Source: Bacteroidota bacterium (GTDB lineage: Bacteria > Bacteroidota > Ignavibacteria > Kryptoniales > JAKASW01). Taken from it: DNA of 53,954 nt. The position numbers were made by a program, and so were the translations under genes. Location: assembly GCA_021789975.1 (NCBI GenBank), contig JAJYIT010000029.1, positions 1 through 53,954 on the forward strand. The letters run 5' to 3'. Of the stretch, positions 1 through 9,819 are shown in pieces. Position 1 is the stretch's first letter, and each line of letters opens with the position of its first letter. The notes beneath the pieces are model-generated. The model saw only the letters and a list, made by a program, of their open reading frames with translations, searched no databases and had not been told where the DNA came from.

Positions 1-81
1 TCATCAACCTAATCGAACGACAAAGGACAGTAGTCACTTGACATTAACCACGATTTTGTTCTTATTCAATTTGGATCAAAG

Positions 82-2178
82 ATGGGGAGCAGTCAGGTTA
101 CTCTTTCTACTAATATAACATTGGACCACTTTTTGGGGGGCAGGTCATTTTTCTACACAGATCCGGAATTCTTTGATGTCTTCACCGTGAAATTTGTCGA
201 TGGAAATCGTACAACAGCACTTACTACCCCCAATTCGATCGTCCTGACTAAGACTATTGCCGCAAAACTCTATTCAGGTCGAGATCCGGTCGGCAAAACC
301 ATACTGGTCAGTGCCGACGATAATCCCACAAGTCACTGGCAGAGCTACACCGTCGCGGGTATAATCGACGACTTCCCCCAAAATTCTCAGTTCCATCCGA
401 CCGTGCTCGCTTCCTACTCGTCAATTGGAAATGCAGATCCGTATTTAAAGAACTGGCATAGCGTCGGTCTGTATACTTATTTTATGCTCCGTAGAAATTC
501 TTCACCACGATCCGTGGAGCAAGAGCTGCCGCTGATTGTGAAACAATATATGGGAAAGTGGGGAGAAGAGCAGAAGTGGTCGCTGGGTTTTCAGAGACTG
601 ACAGACATCCACCTTCACTCGCACCTCCTCGGGGAGATCGAGCCGAACGGGAGCATCGAGACCGTTTTAGTTTTCAGCACGGTAGGTTTTTTTGTCCTTC
701 TTATTTCCATCATCAACTTCATTTCTCTTTCAGTCGCGCGTTTTGCAGATCGGGCGAAAGAAGTCGGCATCAGGAAGGTGGTCGGCGCGAACCGAAAAGA
801 AGTGATGGCACAGTTCGTATCGGAAAGTTTAGCGGTTGAGTTTGCGGCCGCCGTGCTCGCTCTATCGTTGACCGAACTTTTGCTCCCTTACTTTAATCGG
901 TTGACCGGCACGTCAATTATATTTAGTATTCAGGACCTTGCTGTTGCAGCTGCAGCAATCCTTGTGCTCGGCATCGTTGCAGGCATCTATCCCGCCCTGT
1001 TCCTTTCGTCATTCAACCCCGCATCGATATTTCGAAAAGAGCCGTTGCTGAAGACGTCTGGCGTGGCGCTCAGGAAAGGGTTGGTCGTGCTCCAGTTCGC
1101 AATCGCCGTCGGTATCATAGCATCGACAATCATTATCGGGAAGCAGCTCCACTACGTCGAGAACAAGAACCTCGGTTTCAACAAAGACCAGGTGATTGTT
1201 ATACCGCTCCGGCATGAAGAGCTGATGAAGGAGTACCCGGCTTTTCGTCAGGCATTCTTGCAAGTCCCGGGAGTTGAAAGTGTATCGGGCGCTTCCGGGC
1301 AGTTGGGTAACACGAACTTCATAAGTAATGTATGGTACAACGCGAAGCCGGTCTTCCAAACAAGATATCTGGCAGTCGATTATGGCTTCTTGAAGACGAT
1401 GGGAATTCAACTCATATCAGGAAGACACTTTTCTGCCGATATTCCTTCCGACACGACTGGCGCGATACTGGTGAACGCAGTGGCCGCGGAGAAGCTGCGC
1501 ACCTTGGGATTGTTGGATAAAAGACTTTCTGTCGGTGCCGTATATGACAATGCAAGAATTATCGGCGTAATGAAGAATTTCAATTACAGACCGCTTTTTT
1601 ATCCTGTTCAACCGCTAGTCGTCTTCCTTCAGCAAGGTGCCGCGAGATTCATGGTTGTGCGACTGTCTTCGAAGAACATTCAAGGCACAATCTCAGCTCT
1701 TGAGATGACATGGAAAAAGATCGCACCGGAGTACCCGCTGGATTGGAGATTTCAGGGTGAGGCGTTCGAGAAAGCATACCAGTCCGACTTGATGTTGGCG
1801 AGAATTTTCCAGGTCGGATCCTTCCTCGCCATTTTCATCAGTCTCCTCGGCCTGTTCGGATTATCGAGCTACGCGGTCGAGAAACGGACCAGGGAAGTCG
1901 GCATACGCAAAGTTCTGGGTGCTTCTGTCGCGGACGTTGTCGGACTTTTGACGAAAGATTTCGTCCTACTCGTTGCACTCGGCGGAATTATCGGTTGTCC
2001 GATCGCCTACTATTTTATGGTAAAATGGCTCCACAATTTTGCATTCAAGATCGGCATTACAGTCGTTCCGTTCTTGGTATCAGTCGCGGTAACGCTGCTC
2101 GTCGCCGTGATGGTTGTGGGAATCCGGGCGCTGAGAACGGCATCTACCAATCCGACTGAGTCTTTGAGATATGAATGA
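82..2178 (+). CDS. FtsX/MacB-type ABC transporter permease, N-terminally truncated
   Basis: Permease of the FtsX-like family, which works with a LolD/MacB-type ATPase to move lipoproteins, peptides or lipids across the envelope. The 698 residues begin inside the first periplasmic MacB core-like domain. A first group of membrane segments follows at about residues 195-360, then a second periplasmic domain and a C-terminal group at about 575-690. Both FtsX signatures are visible (KEVGIRKVVGA and REVGIRKVLGAS). Compared with its intact neighbour at 2252, roughly the first 85-100 residues, including the first membrane helix, are missing. Stops lie in all three upstream frames (in this frame a TAG at 31-33), so the gene is 5' truncated or frameshifted before the window edge. 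The ATG at 82 has no clear ribosome binding site. No ATPase gene is adjacent in the window. Confidence 0.8.
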   Translation: MGSSQVTLSTNITLDHFLGGRSFFYTDPEFFDVFTVKFVDGNRTTALTTPNSIVLTKTIAAKLYSGRDPVGKTILVSADDNPTSHWQSYTVAGIIDDFPQNSQFHPTVLASYSSIGNADPYLKNWHSVGLYTYFMLRRNSSPRSVEQELPLIVKQYMGKWGEEQKWSLGFQRLTDIHLHSHLLGEIEPNGSIETVLVFSTVGFFVLLISIINFISLSVARFADRAKEVGIRKVVGANRKEVMAQFVSESLAVEFAAAVLALSLTELLLPYFNRLTGTSIIFSIQDLAVAAAAILVLGIVAGIYPALFLSSFNPASIFRKEPLLKTSGVALRKGLVVLQFAIAVGIIASTIIIGKQLHYVENKNLGFNKDQVIVIPLRHEELMKEYPAFRQAFLQVPGVESVSGASGQLGNTNFISNVWYNAKPVFQTRYLAVDYGFLKTMGIQLISGRHFSADIPSDTTGAILVNAVAAEKLRTLGLLDKRLSVGAVYDNARIIGVMKNFNYRPLFYPVQPLVVFLQQGAARFMVVRLSSKNIQGTISALEMTWKKIAPEYPLDWRFQGEAFEKAYQSDLMLARIFQVGSFLAIFISLLGLFGLSSYAVEKRTREVGIRKVLGASVADVVGLLTKDFVLLVALGGIIGCPIAYYFMVKWLHNFAFKIGITVVPFLVSVAVTLLVAVMVVGIRALRTASTNPTESLRYE

Positions 2179-2251
2179 TTTCAATAAATAGCGATTAGTT
2201 ATGAATGATCATTGATTATCGGCGATTGACAAGTGAAAACAGGAGGTGGGT

Positions 2252-4639
2252 ATGCTTAAGAATTATTTCACGCTCGCGGTCAGGGGAATTATGAGATCGA
2301 AGCTCCACTCTGCTTTGAATATCTTGAGTCTCGCAATCGGGATCGCGGTCTTTACGATTGCAGCTCTCTACGCCAAATACGAGCTTAGTTATGATCGGTA
2401 CAACAAAAATGCAGACCGCACATACCGCGTTATCATTCACTGGCAAATGGGGACGAATGAGTACACTCTGCCCATGTCACCGAAGCCGCTTGGCGATGCG
2501 CTGAGAGAAATGCCAGAGGTACAATCCGTTGCGAGACTGAGCAGGCCGTCGAATGTCAACACGGGAACCGTGGTTGTCCGATCGCCGAAAGGCTCCTTTA
2601 CCGCCGACAATTTCTTCTATGCCGACAACGGCTTCTTCAAAGTCTTTTCGGCTCGACTCCTTCAGGGCAACCCGGCCACGGCGCTCAACTCCCCGCATTC
2701 GATTGTGATCTCTGAATCGACCGCAAGACAATTGTTCTCCGATCCTTCAGGCGCAATCGGCAAGATTCTCAGCGTGAGCGCGCGCGATGAAACTCAAAAC
2801 TACAATATCACGGCTGTCATGGCAGACTTGCCGCCAAACTCACATTTCCATGCTGACTACCTTGCCTCGCTTGTGAGCGATGAATCGTCTGCACCTGCTG
2901 CTATTCGGTGGATGGCTCCGACATGTCTTACTTATTTTGTGGTCCGACCGAATGTATCTGTTCAATCTATTGAAAGCCAATTTCCTGGAATCATCGCGCG
3001 CCACATGGGTCCGAGAGCCGCGTCGATGATCTCCTACGGAGTTCAGAGGCTGACCGACATTCATCTGCATTCTCATCTTCTTACAGAGATTGAGCCGAAC
3101 GGGAACCCATACACCATGATAATTTTCCTGTCGGTCGGTTTCCTTGTCCTTCTCATCGGTGTAATAAACTTCGTTACTCTTTCCACCGCAAGATATTCCG
3201 AGCGGGCGAGAGAAGTCGGGATAAGGAAAGTCGTGGGTTCGGATAGAAAGAGACTGGTCGGACAGTTCCTGGGAGAAGCGGTTGTAATGAGTATCCTCTC
3301 AACAATACTCGCAGTGGCTTTTGTAGAACTTGTTCTCCCGGAATTCAACTCGCTTATGAACAAATCCGTGTCTTTGACTTTACCGGACATGGGAATGGTT
3401 CTCGTCGGGAGTATGCTGGTCGGGATTTGTTCGGGAGCATATCCGGCGTTCTTTCTATCATCGTTCCGTCCGGACGAGGTTCTCCGAAAAGAATTTTCTC
3501 TCAAGGCGAATGGTCTGCTTATCAGGAAGGGACTGGTGGGCCTGCAATTTGTCCTTGCGATCGGAACTATCATCTGCGGATTTGTGATCTGGAATCAGCT
3601 CAAGTTTGTGAGAAGTCATGACCCCGGGTTCGAAAAGGACAATGTTCTGGTGATACCACTTCTTCAGCAGCAGCTTTCATCCAATTACTCACTCCTCAAG
3701 GAGGAATTTGCGAAGGTGCCCGGTGTCGTTGGGGTAACCGGTGCATCTGCAATACTTGGAAATCTGGACAACAGGTTCCCGCTCTCGACTTTCAATAGTC
3801 CTTTGTTTGAGATACGATTGTTATATGCCGATTCCGATTTCGTGAGAGTCATGGGCATAAAGACCATCTCAGGTGTGGTCGCATCCAACGTCGGATTTGC
3901 CGACACGACGTGTGACATTATCGTCAATCGAGCCGCTGCTGAGAAACTCCGAACCATGCATGCTTTCGATTTGCCGCTTGGTTCCGTAACGAAGTTTGGA
4001 GATAAATCCTGGGCCAGAGTTTCCGGTGTCGTGGACAACTTCAACTATCGTCCACTGTATTATGCGGTCGATCCGATCGTTATCGTCCCGGCTTCGCGCA
4101 GTGCGAGTTTCCTGTATGTCCGGTATGAATCAGGTCAAGCTCAGAATGTCGTGGCCGCGGCGAGCAAAATTTGGAAACGAGTGGTCCCGCAATACCCGAT
4201 GGATGTCCATTTCCTGAACCAGGAATTGAATAGCCTTTACGGATCGGATAACAAGCTGGCAGATTTCGTTTACGTCTCGGCATTCCTCGCCGTGTTAGTG
4301 AGCATGCTCGGACTGCTCGGGCTTGCAAACTACTCGGTCGAGAGGCGTGTGAAAGAAATCGGGATCAGAAAAGTTGTCGACGCAACCGGATCGGATATTG
4401 TGCGACTGCTGACGAAAGATTTTGCAGCACCCGTCTTGGTAGCAAACCTGTTTGCATGGCCGGCTTCGTATTATTTCATCAACAAATGGCTGCAGACTTT
4501 CTCTTACAGGACTGAAGTTCATGTTTGGCCATTCGTCGGTGCAAGTGCTTTGGCCTTTGCGCTGGCAATGCTTACGGTGGGTTCACTTGCTTTGAAAGCG
4601 TCGGAGGCAATCCCGGTCGAGTCTTTACGTTATGAGTAG
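2252..4639 (+). CDS. FtsX/MacB-type ABC transporter permease
   Basis: Full-length two-FtsX-domain permease (795 aa) of the type common in Bacteroidota. It opens with LKNYFTLAVRGIMRSKLHS and a first membrane helix at about residues 18-40. A periplasmic MacB-like domain follows, then membrane helices at about 285-450 with the signature REVGIRKVVGS, a second periplasmic domain, and terminal helices with KEIGIRKVVDAT. The ATG at 2252 is preferred over an in-frame GTG at 2246 because a perfect AGGAGG sits at 2241-2246, five bases upstream. It is a diverged tandem copy of the gene just upstream (shared phrases LTDIHLHSHLL.EIEPNG), 73 bp away, so the two are probably a duplicated pair. The substrate cannot be read from sequence. 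Confidence 0.88.
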   Translation: MLKNYFTLAVRGIMRSKLHSALNILSLAIGIAVFTIAALYAKYELSYDRYNKNADRTYRVIIHWQMGTNEYTLPMSPKPLGDALREMPEVQSVARLSRPSNVNTGTVVVRSPKGSFTADNFFYADNGFFKVFSARLLQGNPATALNSPHSIVISESTARQLFSDPSGAIGKILSVSARDETQNYNITAVMADLPPNSHFHADYLASLVSDESSAPAAIRWMAPTCLTYFVVRPNVSVQSIESQFPGIIARHMGPRAASMISYGVQRLTDIHLHSHLLTEIEPNGNPYTMIIFLSVGFLVLLIGVINFVTLSTARYSERAREVGIRKVVGSDRKRLVGQFLGEAVVMSILSTILAVAFVELVLPEFNSLMNKSVSLTLPDMGMVLVGSMLVGICSGAYPAFFLSSFRPDEVLRKEFSLKANGLLIRKGLVGLQFVLAIGTIICGFVIWNQLKFVRSHDPGFEKDNVLVIPLLQQQLSSNYSLLKEEFAKVPGVVGVTGASAILGNLDNRFPLSTFNSPLFEIRLLYADSDFVRVMGIKTISGVVASNVGFADTTCDIIVNRAAAEKLRTMHAFDLPLGSVTKFGDKSWARVSGVVDNFNYRPLYYAVDPIVIVPASRSASFLYVRYESGQAQNVVAAASKIWKRVVPQYPMDVHFLNQELNSLYGSDNKLADFVYVSAFLAVLVSMLGLLGLANYSVERRVKEIGIRKVVDATGSDIVRLLTKDFAAPVLVANLFAWPASYYFINKWLQTFSYRTEVHVWPFVGASALAFALAMLTVGSLALKASEAIPVESLRYE

Positions 4640-4984
4640 AAATATCGACATCTCGCTATCAGTCCTTCGAAGCACCTCGGTATGATAGGTCGCCGGCCGC
4701 AGGTTGTAAGTGATAGGCAGGAAGGAAGGGAGACCATAGAAGAGAACGCGGAATAAGAAATACTTGCAAGCACCGCCATCTTTCCGTTCTCCCCGTTCCA
4801 TTTTTCTTGTTCCCTCCCCCTGACTCTACATCTTCCTTTCGGATTTTCCTCTATTAGCTCCTTGAACGAGCATCCTTGAACTTGAACTACCGGAAAACTA
4901 TGTTGACCATGTTCACGCCGAAGTAGTGATGCGTTCTGCAAAGCAATTCGGATATTTGTTAAGTACACCATGATGGAGTAAGAC
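4640..4984. other. intergenic region without a recognised gene
   Basis: About 345 bp between the permease and the DUF5683-like gene. Short frames here are shadows. No convincing terminator hairpin, tRNA or conserved element was seen. It presumably holds the promoter of the gene starting at 4985. Confidence 0.5.
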
Positions 4985-6073
4985 GTGAAGAAGTTGTTCG
5001 TCATAGTTCTTCTATGTTCCACAATCGCAGCAGCACAGTCATTGAAAGAGGGGCCGAATGCCGGGCAGGGTAGTGAGAGATTTGAGATCGCCACTCAACT
5101 CGAGAATTCCAGTGGCTCTATAGGACTCTCGCAACCATCAATTCCCCAACCTTCAGTGGTCTTCAAGAGTTCATCACGCGATCGATTGCCGGGAAAACTT
5201 ACAGGAGACCTTGCTGTCGATCTCTTCTCATCGGATACTTCTGTCAACATTCACAAGGATCGAACTCTTGAGACTCGAGCGGCGTTGAAGGCAGGATTAT
5301 TCTCGTTGCTGATACCGGGTGCCGGGCAAATTTATAATGGAGGAACCACCAACTATATTAAAGGGGCAGCCTTTCTTGCAGTGGAAGCCGCCGGCTGGAT
5401 CGTGAATGCGGTTTGGATGAAGAAAGGTAACGATCAGACAAATGCATTCCGCGCTTTCGCTGACTCGCATTACAGCGTCGTCAGGTATGCACAATGGATA
5501 CAGATGCATTATCAGTCGTGGGAAGAATATGGAATTGGAAATGGTAATGGTACAGGCGGTCAGGTGCAGGACCCGGCAATCGTGAACCAGTATGTTGGCC
5601 AGATGGTGACGAGCAGCAGTGGTCCGCCGTGGGACCAGATTAATTGGCCCGCACTTAACCTTGTCGAGAAAGCACTTGGTGGAGGATTCTTTTCACATTG
5701 GTTGTTCATCCGACCGAATGTGGAGTACTACAAGGAAATTGGAAAGTACCCTCAGTTCATAGAAGGTTGGGAGGGCGCCAATGGTTTTAGCGCTCCACCA
5801 TTGTCGGACACCACGTACGAGCAACTCCTCGCCTTCAATACGCCTCAAAGCATTTACTTCTACTACGGCCAGCAGCGCGCACTCGCCACACACCTTTACA
5901 CCGTTGCTTCCGTAGCACTCTTTGTAATCCTCGCGAATCACTTTGCCTCTGCAATTGAAGCAGCTCTGTGGGCGCACAGTCACGAGAAAAGAATTGTCAC
6001 AAGTGTCGGCCTATCGCCGCTTCCGGATGGGTTAGGATACCAGACTGATCTGCAGGTCTCGCTTCGATTCTGA
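4985..6073 (+). CDS. exported DUF5683-like envelope protein
   Basis: Protein of 362 aa with a clear signal peptide (MKKLFVIVLLCSTIAAAQS). A hydrophobic hairpin segment at about residues 98-140 carries the phrase LLIPGAGQIYNGG, typical of DUF5683-type and related small membrane domains. A second membrane segment lies near 300-325 (TVASVALFVILANHFASAIEAA). The C-terminus (VGLSPLPDGLGYQTDLQVSLRF) ends in an aromatic residue and looks like a beta strand. The start is GTG with GGAG about six bases upstream; the nearby ATGs at 4970 and 4973 run into a stop at once. Function is unknown; family members are envelope proteins of Bacteroidota and relatives. It stands alone. Confidence 0.65.
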   Translation: MKKLFVIVLLCSTIAAAQSLKEGPNAGQGSERFEIATQLENSSGSIGLSQPSIPQPSVVFKSSSRDRLPGKLTGDLAVDLFSSDTSVNIHKDRTLETRAALKAGLFSLLIPGAGQIYNGGTTNYIKGAAFLAVEAAGWIVNAVWMKKGNDQTNAFRAFADSHYSVVRYAQWIQMHYQSWEEYGIGNGNGTGGQVQDPAIVNQYVGQMVTSSSGPPWDQINWPALNLVEKALGGGFFSHWLFIRPNVEYYKEIGKYPQFIEGWEGANGFSAPPLSDTTYEQLLAFNTPQSIYFYYGQQRALATHLYTVASVALFVILANHFASAIEAALWAHSHEKRIVTSVGLSPLPDGLGYQTDLQVSLRF

Positions 6074-6245
6074 AGTCGCGATAGTAAAGACGTATGTGCG
6101 GGAACGATCTGCCGGAACTCCGCCTGTCTTATCCATGGAACTTAACGGTCGAGACCGAGTTCGATGCCTGACTGTCCGACATTCAATCGTGCCCTCAGTT
6201 TTATTTTGTAGGTGCCGGAAGAGAACGGCTGCGAGTTGTTATGAA

Positions 6246-6968
6246 CTAATTCGCCGGTGGAGTCTCTCTTCTCATCCTGTGTATCGCATCGACGATTCTT
6301 TTCTGAAAAATTACTCCAAGCAGGAAAAGAACTGTGGCGACGATCCCTACCACAATCACTGGCCCGTAGTCGCCTGCGCCAAGTTTCGCACCCATATATG
6401 CTGAGCCCAGTATGCCCGGGAACCTTGCCACCGCATTTATAACGATGAATCGGAAAGGTTTGATCGGGGTGAGTCCCGCAAGGTATGTGATCGCATCTTT
6501 CGGAATGCCGGGGATCAGGAAGAGTATGAAGAGCACCACCTCTGATCTCTGATTATTCATGAGAAAATCGAATTTCTTCAGTTTCTCTACTGGAAGAAAA
6601 GTCTTAACTGCCGGATAGCCCAGCAATCTCACTGTCTGGAATACGATGATTATACCCACGACGATCCCGATTTCGGTATACAGGGCGCCGAGCAGCGTGC
6701 CGTATATATAGCCGCCGATCATTTGAGCGATTTCCCCCGGTATCGCGGCAATGACGACGTGGAAGACTTGAAGGAGCATATAGATCAAGACTCCCCACAC
6801 ACCGTACGATCTTATGACTTTCGTTGCCATTTCCGCAAATCTCTGAGGATTACTCGACATGAATTCGATTTGCGGTAAAGCGACAATCGTAAGTGTGACG
6901 AGAATTGCAACGAGGAACAAGATGGAGATCAAGCTGACGAGTCTGGTTTTACATATTCGATTTTTCAT
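6246..6968 (-). CDS. TVP38/TMEM64 (VTT/SNARE-associated) family membrane protein
   Basis: Polytopic inner-membrane protein of 240 aa in the DedA-related VTT superfamily. Members act in lipid or small-molecule movement across membranes; the exact substrate is not known. An N-terminal helix lies at about residues 10-35. The re-entrant-loop signatures are visible: AAIPGEIAQMIGGYIYG, and in the second half FLIPGIPKDAITYLAGLTP. A final helix occupies about 205-225. The ATG at 6968 is chosen; an in-frame TTG at 6992 would add eight residues, and neither has a strong ribosome binding site. It is transcribed alone. Confidence 0.82.
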   Translation of the reverse strand: MKNRICKTRLVSLISILFLVAILVTLTIVALPQIEFMSSNPQRFAEMATKVIRSYGVWGVLIYMLLQVFHVVIAAIPGEIAQMIGGYIYGTLLGALYTEIGIVVGIIIVFQTVRLLGYPAVKTFLPVEKLKKFDFLMNNQRSEVVLFILFLIPGIPKDAITYLAGLTPIKPFRFIVINAVARFPGILGSAYMGAKLGAGDYGPVIVVGIVATVLFLLGVIFQKRIVDAIHRMRRETPPAN

Positions 6969-7338
6969 CTGCAGTGAGCGCACGACGTTCAAAGTATACT
7001 GAATTGCGGTGGAGGTTACAAGTAGAAAACCAGTTTACCGGATTATTGATAACGGTGTAGTGCTTTCTATTTCCGGATCTGGTCTGCGAGCCGTTTACAT
7101 TCCAACTATCATTTGCCAATTCAGCCACTTCACATTCTGGCGTAGAGATTGTTCTAATTGCAGTTCTTGGAGAACGTTGTTTGCTGGGATTAGTAAGAGC
7201 GGCAGTAGCGGCCTCCGGTTCATCGCATTTGAAGAAGAGGTTGCATTTGTGCTGACCGGAGACAAATTTGCGGCAGCGTTTTCGAGCGAAAGTGAAAAGT
7301 TCAGCTTAGCGGTTCGAATGCTTCATCGAGCGTCTGAT
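6969..7338. other. intergenic region without a recognised gene
   Basis: About 370 bp between two minus-strand genes. One plus-strand frame (7009-7344, GTG start) has no signal, domain or family resemblance and overlaps the 3' end of the kinase gene, so it is not called. No RNA or repeat was seen. Confidence 0.45.
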
Positions 7339-9819
7339 TTATGAATCGATAATCTGTCGAACTCGCTTCACCAACTCTTGCAGATGGAAGGGCTTTTGGA
7401 TAATCTCATCCACCTTCTCCGTCACTGAATCTTCAGCAAGAGAGGCGTAACTATATCCGGTCATGTACAGTGTCTTAATCTGTGGTCGTTTTGCCATTAT
7501 TCTGCGACTGAGCTCAACTCCCCCCATTTTCGGCATTACAACATCGGTGAGGAGGAGATGTATTTCTCCGGTATACGAAGTCGCGAGCAGATCTGCATCT
7601 GCCGGATCGAGCGATGCCATTACCGTGTAGCCGTAGTTCTCTAGTGTGGTTTTAGCCAGGTCTAATAAGTCTGCCTGGTCTTCCACGATCAGGATAGTCT
7701 CGTTTCCAATGAGATCATCGTCGGCAGGCAGAGTTTCCGTGCCTGGGGTCTCTCCCTCGGATCGGGGAAGATATAGGGTCACGGTTGTTCCCTCGCCGGG
7801 CCGGCTGGTCACTTCAACTGCACCGCCGCTCTGCTTCATTATCCCGTAGATGGTTGAGAGCCCGAGACCCGCACCATGGGCTTTGGGTTTCGTTGAAAAA
7901 AACGGTTCAAATACTCGGCCGAGTGTCTCGGCATCCATACCTTTGCCGTTATCTTCAAAGACTATCTTCACGTAATCGCCTACTTTCAAATCCGAACGGC
8001 TTGCAACAAAATCTTTCCCTGCAATTAGATTCGACGTTGTGATTCTAATAGTGCCAGACTCCTTTATAGCATCTCTGGAATTTGAGGCGAGGTTCACCAT
8101 TATCTGGTTGAACTGTGCCGGATCGATGACAACGTTCCACAGGTTCTTTGCCGGAAGGAATGCGAGCCTTATATGTTCTCCCAGGATCCTTTGCAGCAGA
8201 TTTGAGATTGCTTCAATGGCGTAGTTCAGATTGAGAATCCTCGGCGACACTTTGTCCTCCTGGGCGAAGGCGAGAAGTTGCTTTGTTAAGTCGGCGCCTC
8301 TGCGGGCGGCTGACAATATCGCATCGAGCGGTCTCTCGGTTGGGTCGCCTTTTGTAAGCTTTCGCTTCACAAGTTCCGCATAACCGGAAACCACGTTGAG
8401 AAGATTGTTGAAATCGTGTGCAATACCTCCTGCCAGTTGTCCGATACCTTCAAGTTTCTTAGACTGCAAAAGCTGTTCTTCAAGGAGTTTCCGCGAAGTT
8501 ATATCCTGTTTGACCGCAACGTAGTGGGTAATGGCTCCCTGATTATCGAGAACTGGATTTATCGTCATGTATTCGATGTAAAGGCTGCCGTCCTTGCGTC
8601 GGTTTGTCAGCTCGCCATGCCATACTTTCCCGGATAGTATTGTTTCCCATAAATCCTTATAGAACTTTGCCGGTTGCTTCCCGGATTTCACCAGGTCCCT
8701 CGGATTCCTCCCGACCGTTTCTGAATGGTTGTATCCTGTAAGGGATTCAAAAGACGAGTTGGCCCAAACAATCGTTCCGTTACGGTCGGTTATTATTATT
8801 CCGTTTGCCGCAGAATTCAATGCCGCAATCTGAAGGTGCATCTGCTGCTGCAGATGTCTCAGTTCGGTCACGTCTCTTACTACTGTCTGGATTGCCGGCG
8901 TGCCTCGAAACGTGATTGGAACGCTTGAGGCTTCGACATCGGCGACAGAGCCGTCGAGCCTAATCATTTTCCCTTCTCGGACCTGGGAAAAAGATCCAGT
9001 CTTTTTTGTTTGCTCGTATGTGGTAGCAACAAGCTCCCTGTAATCAGGATGCACGATCTCCAGGATTGATTTCCCGAGAAGTCGATCTGCTGAATTACCT
9101 CCGACAAACTTCAACGCTGTCTCGTTCAAATAGAGGAAGTTGCCGCGTTTATGTATGAAAATCGCATCAGGTGAGCTCTCGATAATATCCATGAATCTCT
9201 TCTCGTTCTCCGCAGACATTTCGTCGGCACGGCGTCGCTCCGTGAGTTCATCCTGCGCGTGCTGGAGCGCCGCCCTGACGCGTTGAGTGACAACTATCGG
9301 GACCAACGCACTGAGGTAGAGGAAGAAGAGGTGTGGAAGAAGTGTGTCGAGTGCCAAACCGGGCATTGATGAGGGAATTGATCCATCCTTCACGAGAAAG
9401 GCAAGCGCGATCTCGGTTATGGCACAAACAGTTGCAGCTAGTATCCCTTCCTTCTTTCCGAGGAGCAGTCCGGCCGTCACTACAATCAGAATGTACCTGT
9501 TGTTGTCCGGCGGAAGTATCCGCCAGTAGAGTACCGCGAGAAGTGTTAGAACGATCCACCCGGAAAAAAGCAAAACCATTATCGCATATCGTTGCTTCCC
9601 TCTCTGGTTAAGCGTGTGAGACACAAGGGAAGCGCTCATTGTTGGCAGATAGAATGTCAGCCAGATACGTGACAGGTGTGGTAGGAGCATCGTTAACGAT
9701 GCCCATAAGATGGTAAGCACTCCCATTTCGCTCCAGATGAAGTAATAGAGCGATTGCGAAAAGTCGAACTTGTCTTCTATATGGATGTTTACTGGCCTAA
9801 AAGGCAGATTAATTTTCAT
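7339..9819 (-). CDS. membrane hybrid sensor histidine kinase/response regulator (PAS-PAS-HisKA-HATPase-REC)
   Basis: Large two-component kinase of 826 aa. Five to six membrane helices fill about residues 20-180, followed by a short coiled linker. PAS domains lie at about 205-325 and 330-450. The HisKA dimerisation helix carries the phospho-acceptor His in GGIAHDFNN. The HATPase domain shows the N box (NLASNSRDA), G1 (DNGKGM) and G2 (GAGLGLS). A C-terminal receiver domain starts near 707, with the phospho-acceptor Asp in TDVVMPK near 759 and a conserved Lys in IQKPF. This HisKA/HATPase type with an attached receiver often passes phosphate to a separate regulator, but no regulator or transcription factor gene is adjacent. 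The ATG at 9819 is preferred over a GTG at 9843. The signal sensed is unknown. Confidence 0.9.
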   Translation of the reverse strand: MKINLPFRPVNIHIEDKFDFSQSLYYFIWSEMGVLTILWASLTMLLPHLSRIWLTFYLPTMSASLVSHTLNQRGKQRYAIMVLLFSGWIVLTLLAVLYWRILPPDNNRYILIVVTAGLLLGKKEGILAATVCAITEIALAFLVKDGSIPSSMPGLALDTLLPHLFFLYLSALVPIVVTQRVRAALQHAQDELTERRRADEMSAENEKRFMDIIESSPDAIFIHKRGNFLYLNETALKFVGGNSADRLLGKSILEIVHPDYRELVATTYEQTKKTGSFSQVREGKMIRLDGSVADVEASSVPITFRGTPAIQTVVRDVTELRHLQQQMHLQIAALNSAANGIIITDRNGTIVWANSSFESLTGYNHSETVGRNPRDLVKSGKQPAKFYKDLWETILSGKVWHGELTNRRKDGSLYIEYMTINPVLDNQGAITHYVAVKQDITSRKLLEEQLLQSKKLEGIGQLAGGIAHDFNNLLNVVSGYAELVKRKLTKGDPTERPLDAILSAARRGADLTKQLLAFAQEDKVSPRILNLNYAIEAISNLLQRILGEHIRLAFLPAKNLWNVVIDPAQFNQIMVNLASNSRDAIKESGTIRITTSNLIAGKDFVASRSDLKVGDYVKIVFEDNGKGMDAETLGRVFEPFFSTKPKAHGAGLGLSTIYGIMKQSGGAVEVTSRPGEGTTVTLYLPRSEGETPGTETLPADDDLIGNETILIVEDQADLLDLAKTTLENYGYTVMASLDPADADLLATSYTGEIHLLLTDVVMPKMGGVELSRRIMAKRPQIKTLYMTGYSYASLAEDSVTEKVDEIIQKPFHLQELVKRVRQIIDS

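Noticed and set aside
38-68. Promoter-like TTGACA (38-43) and TATTCA (63-68) before the left permease
   Set aside because: Spacer of 19 bp and poor -10 match; may be chance inside a decayed 5' region.
7009-7344. Plus-strand 111-codon frame
   Set aside because: GTG start, no recognisable motif or signal, and it overlaps the 3' end of the kinase gene.
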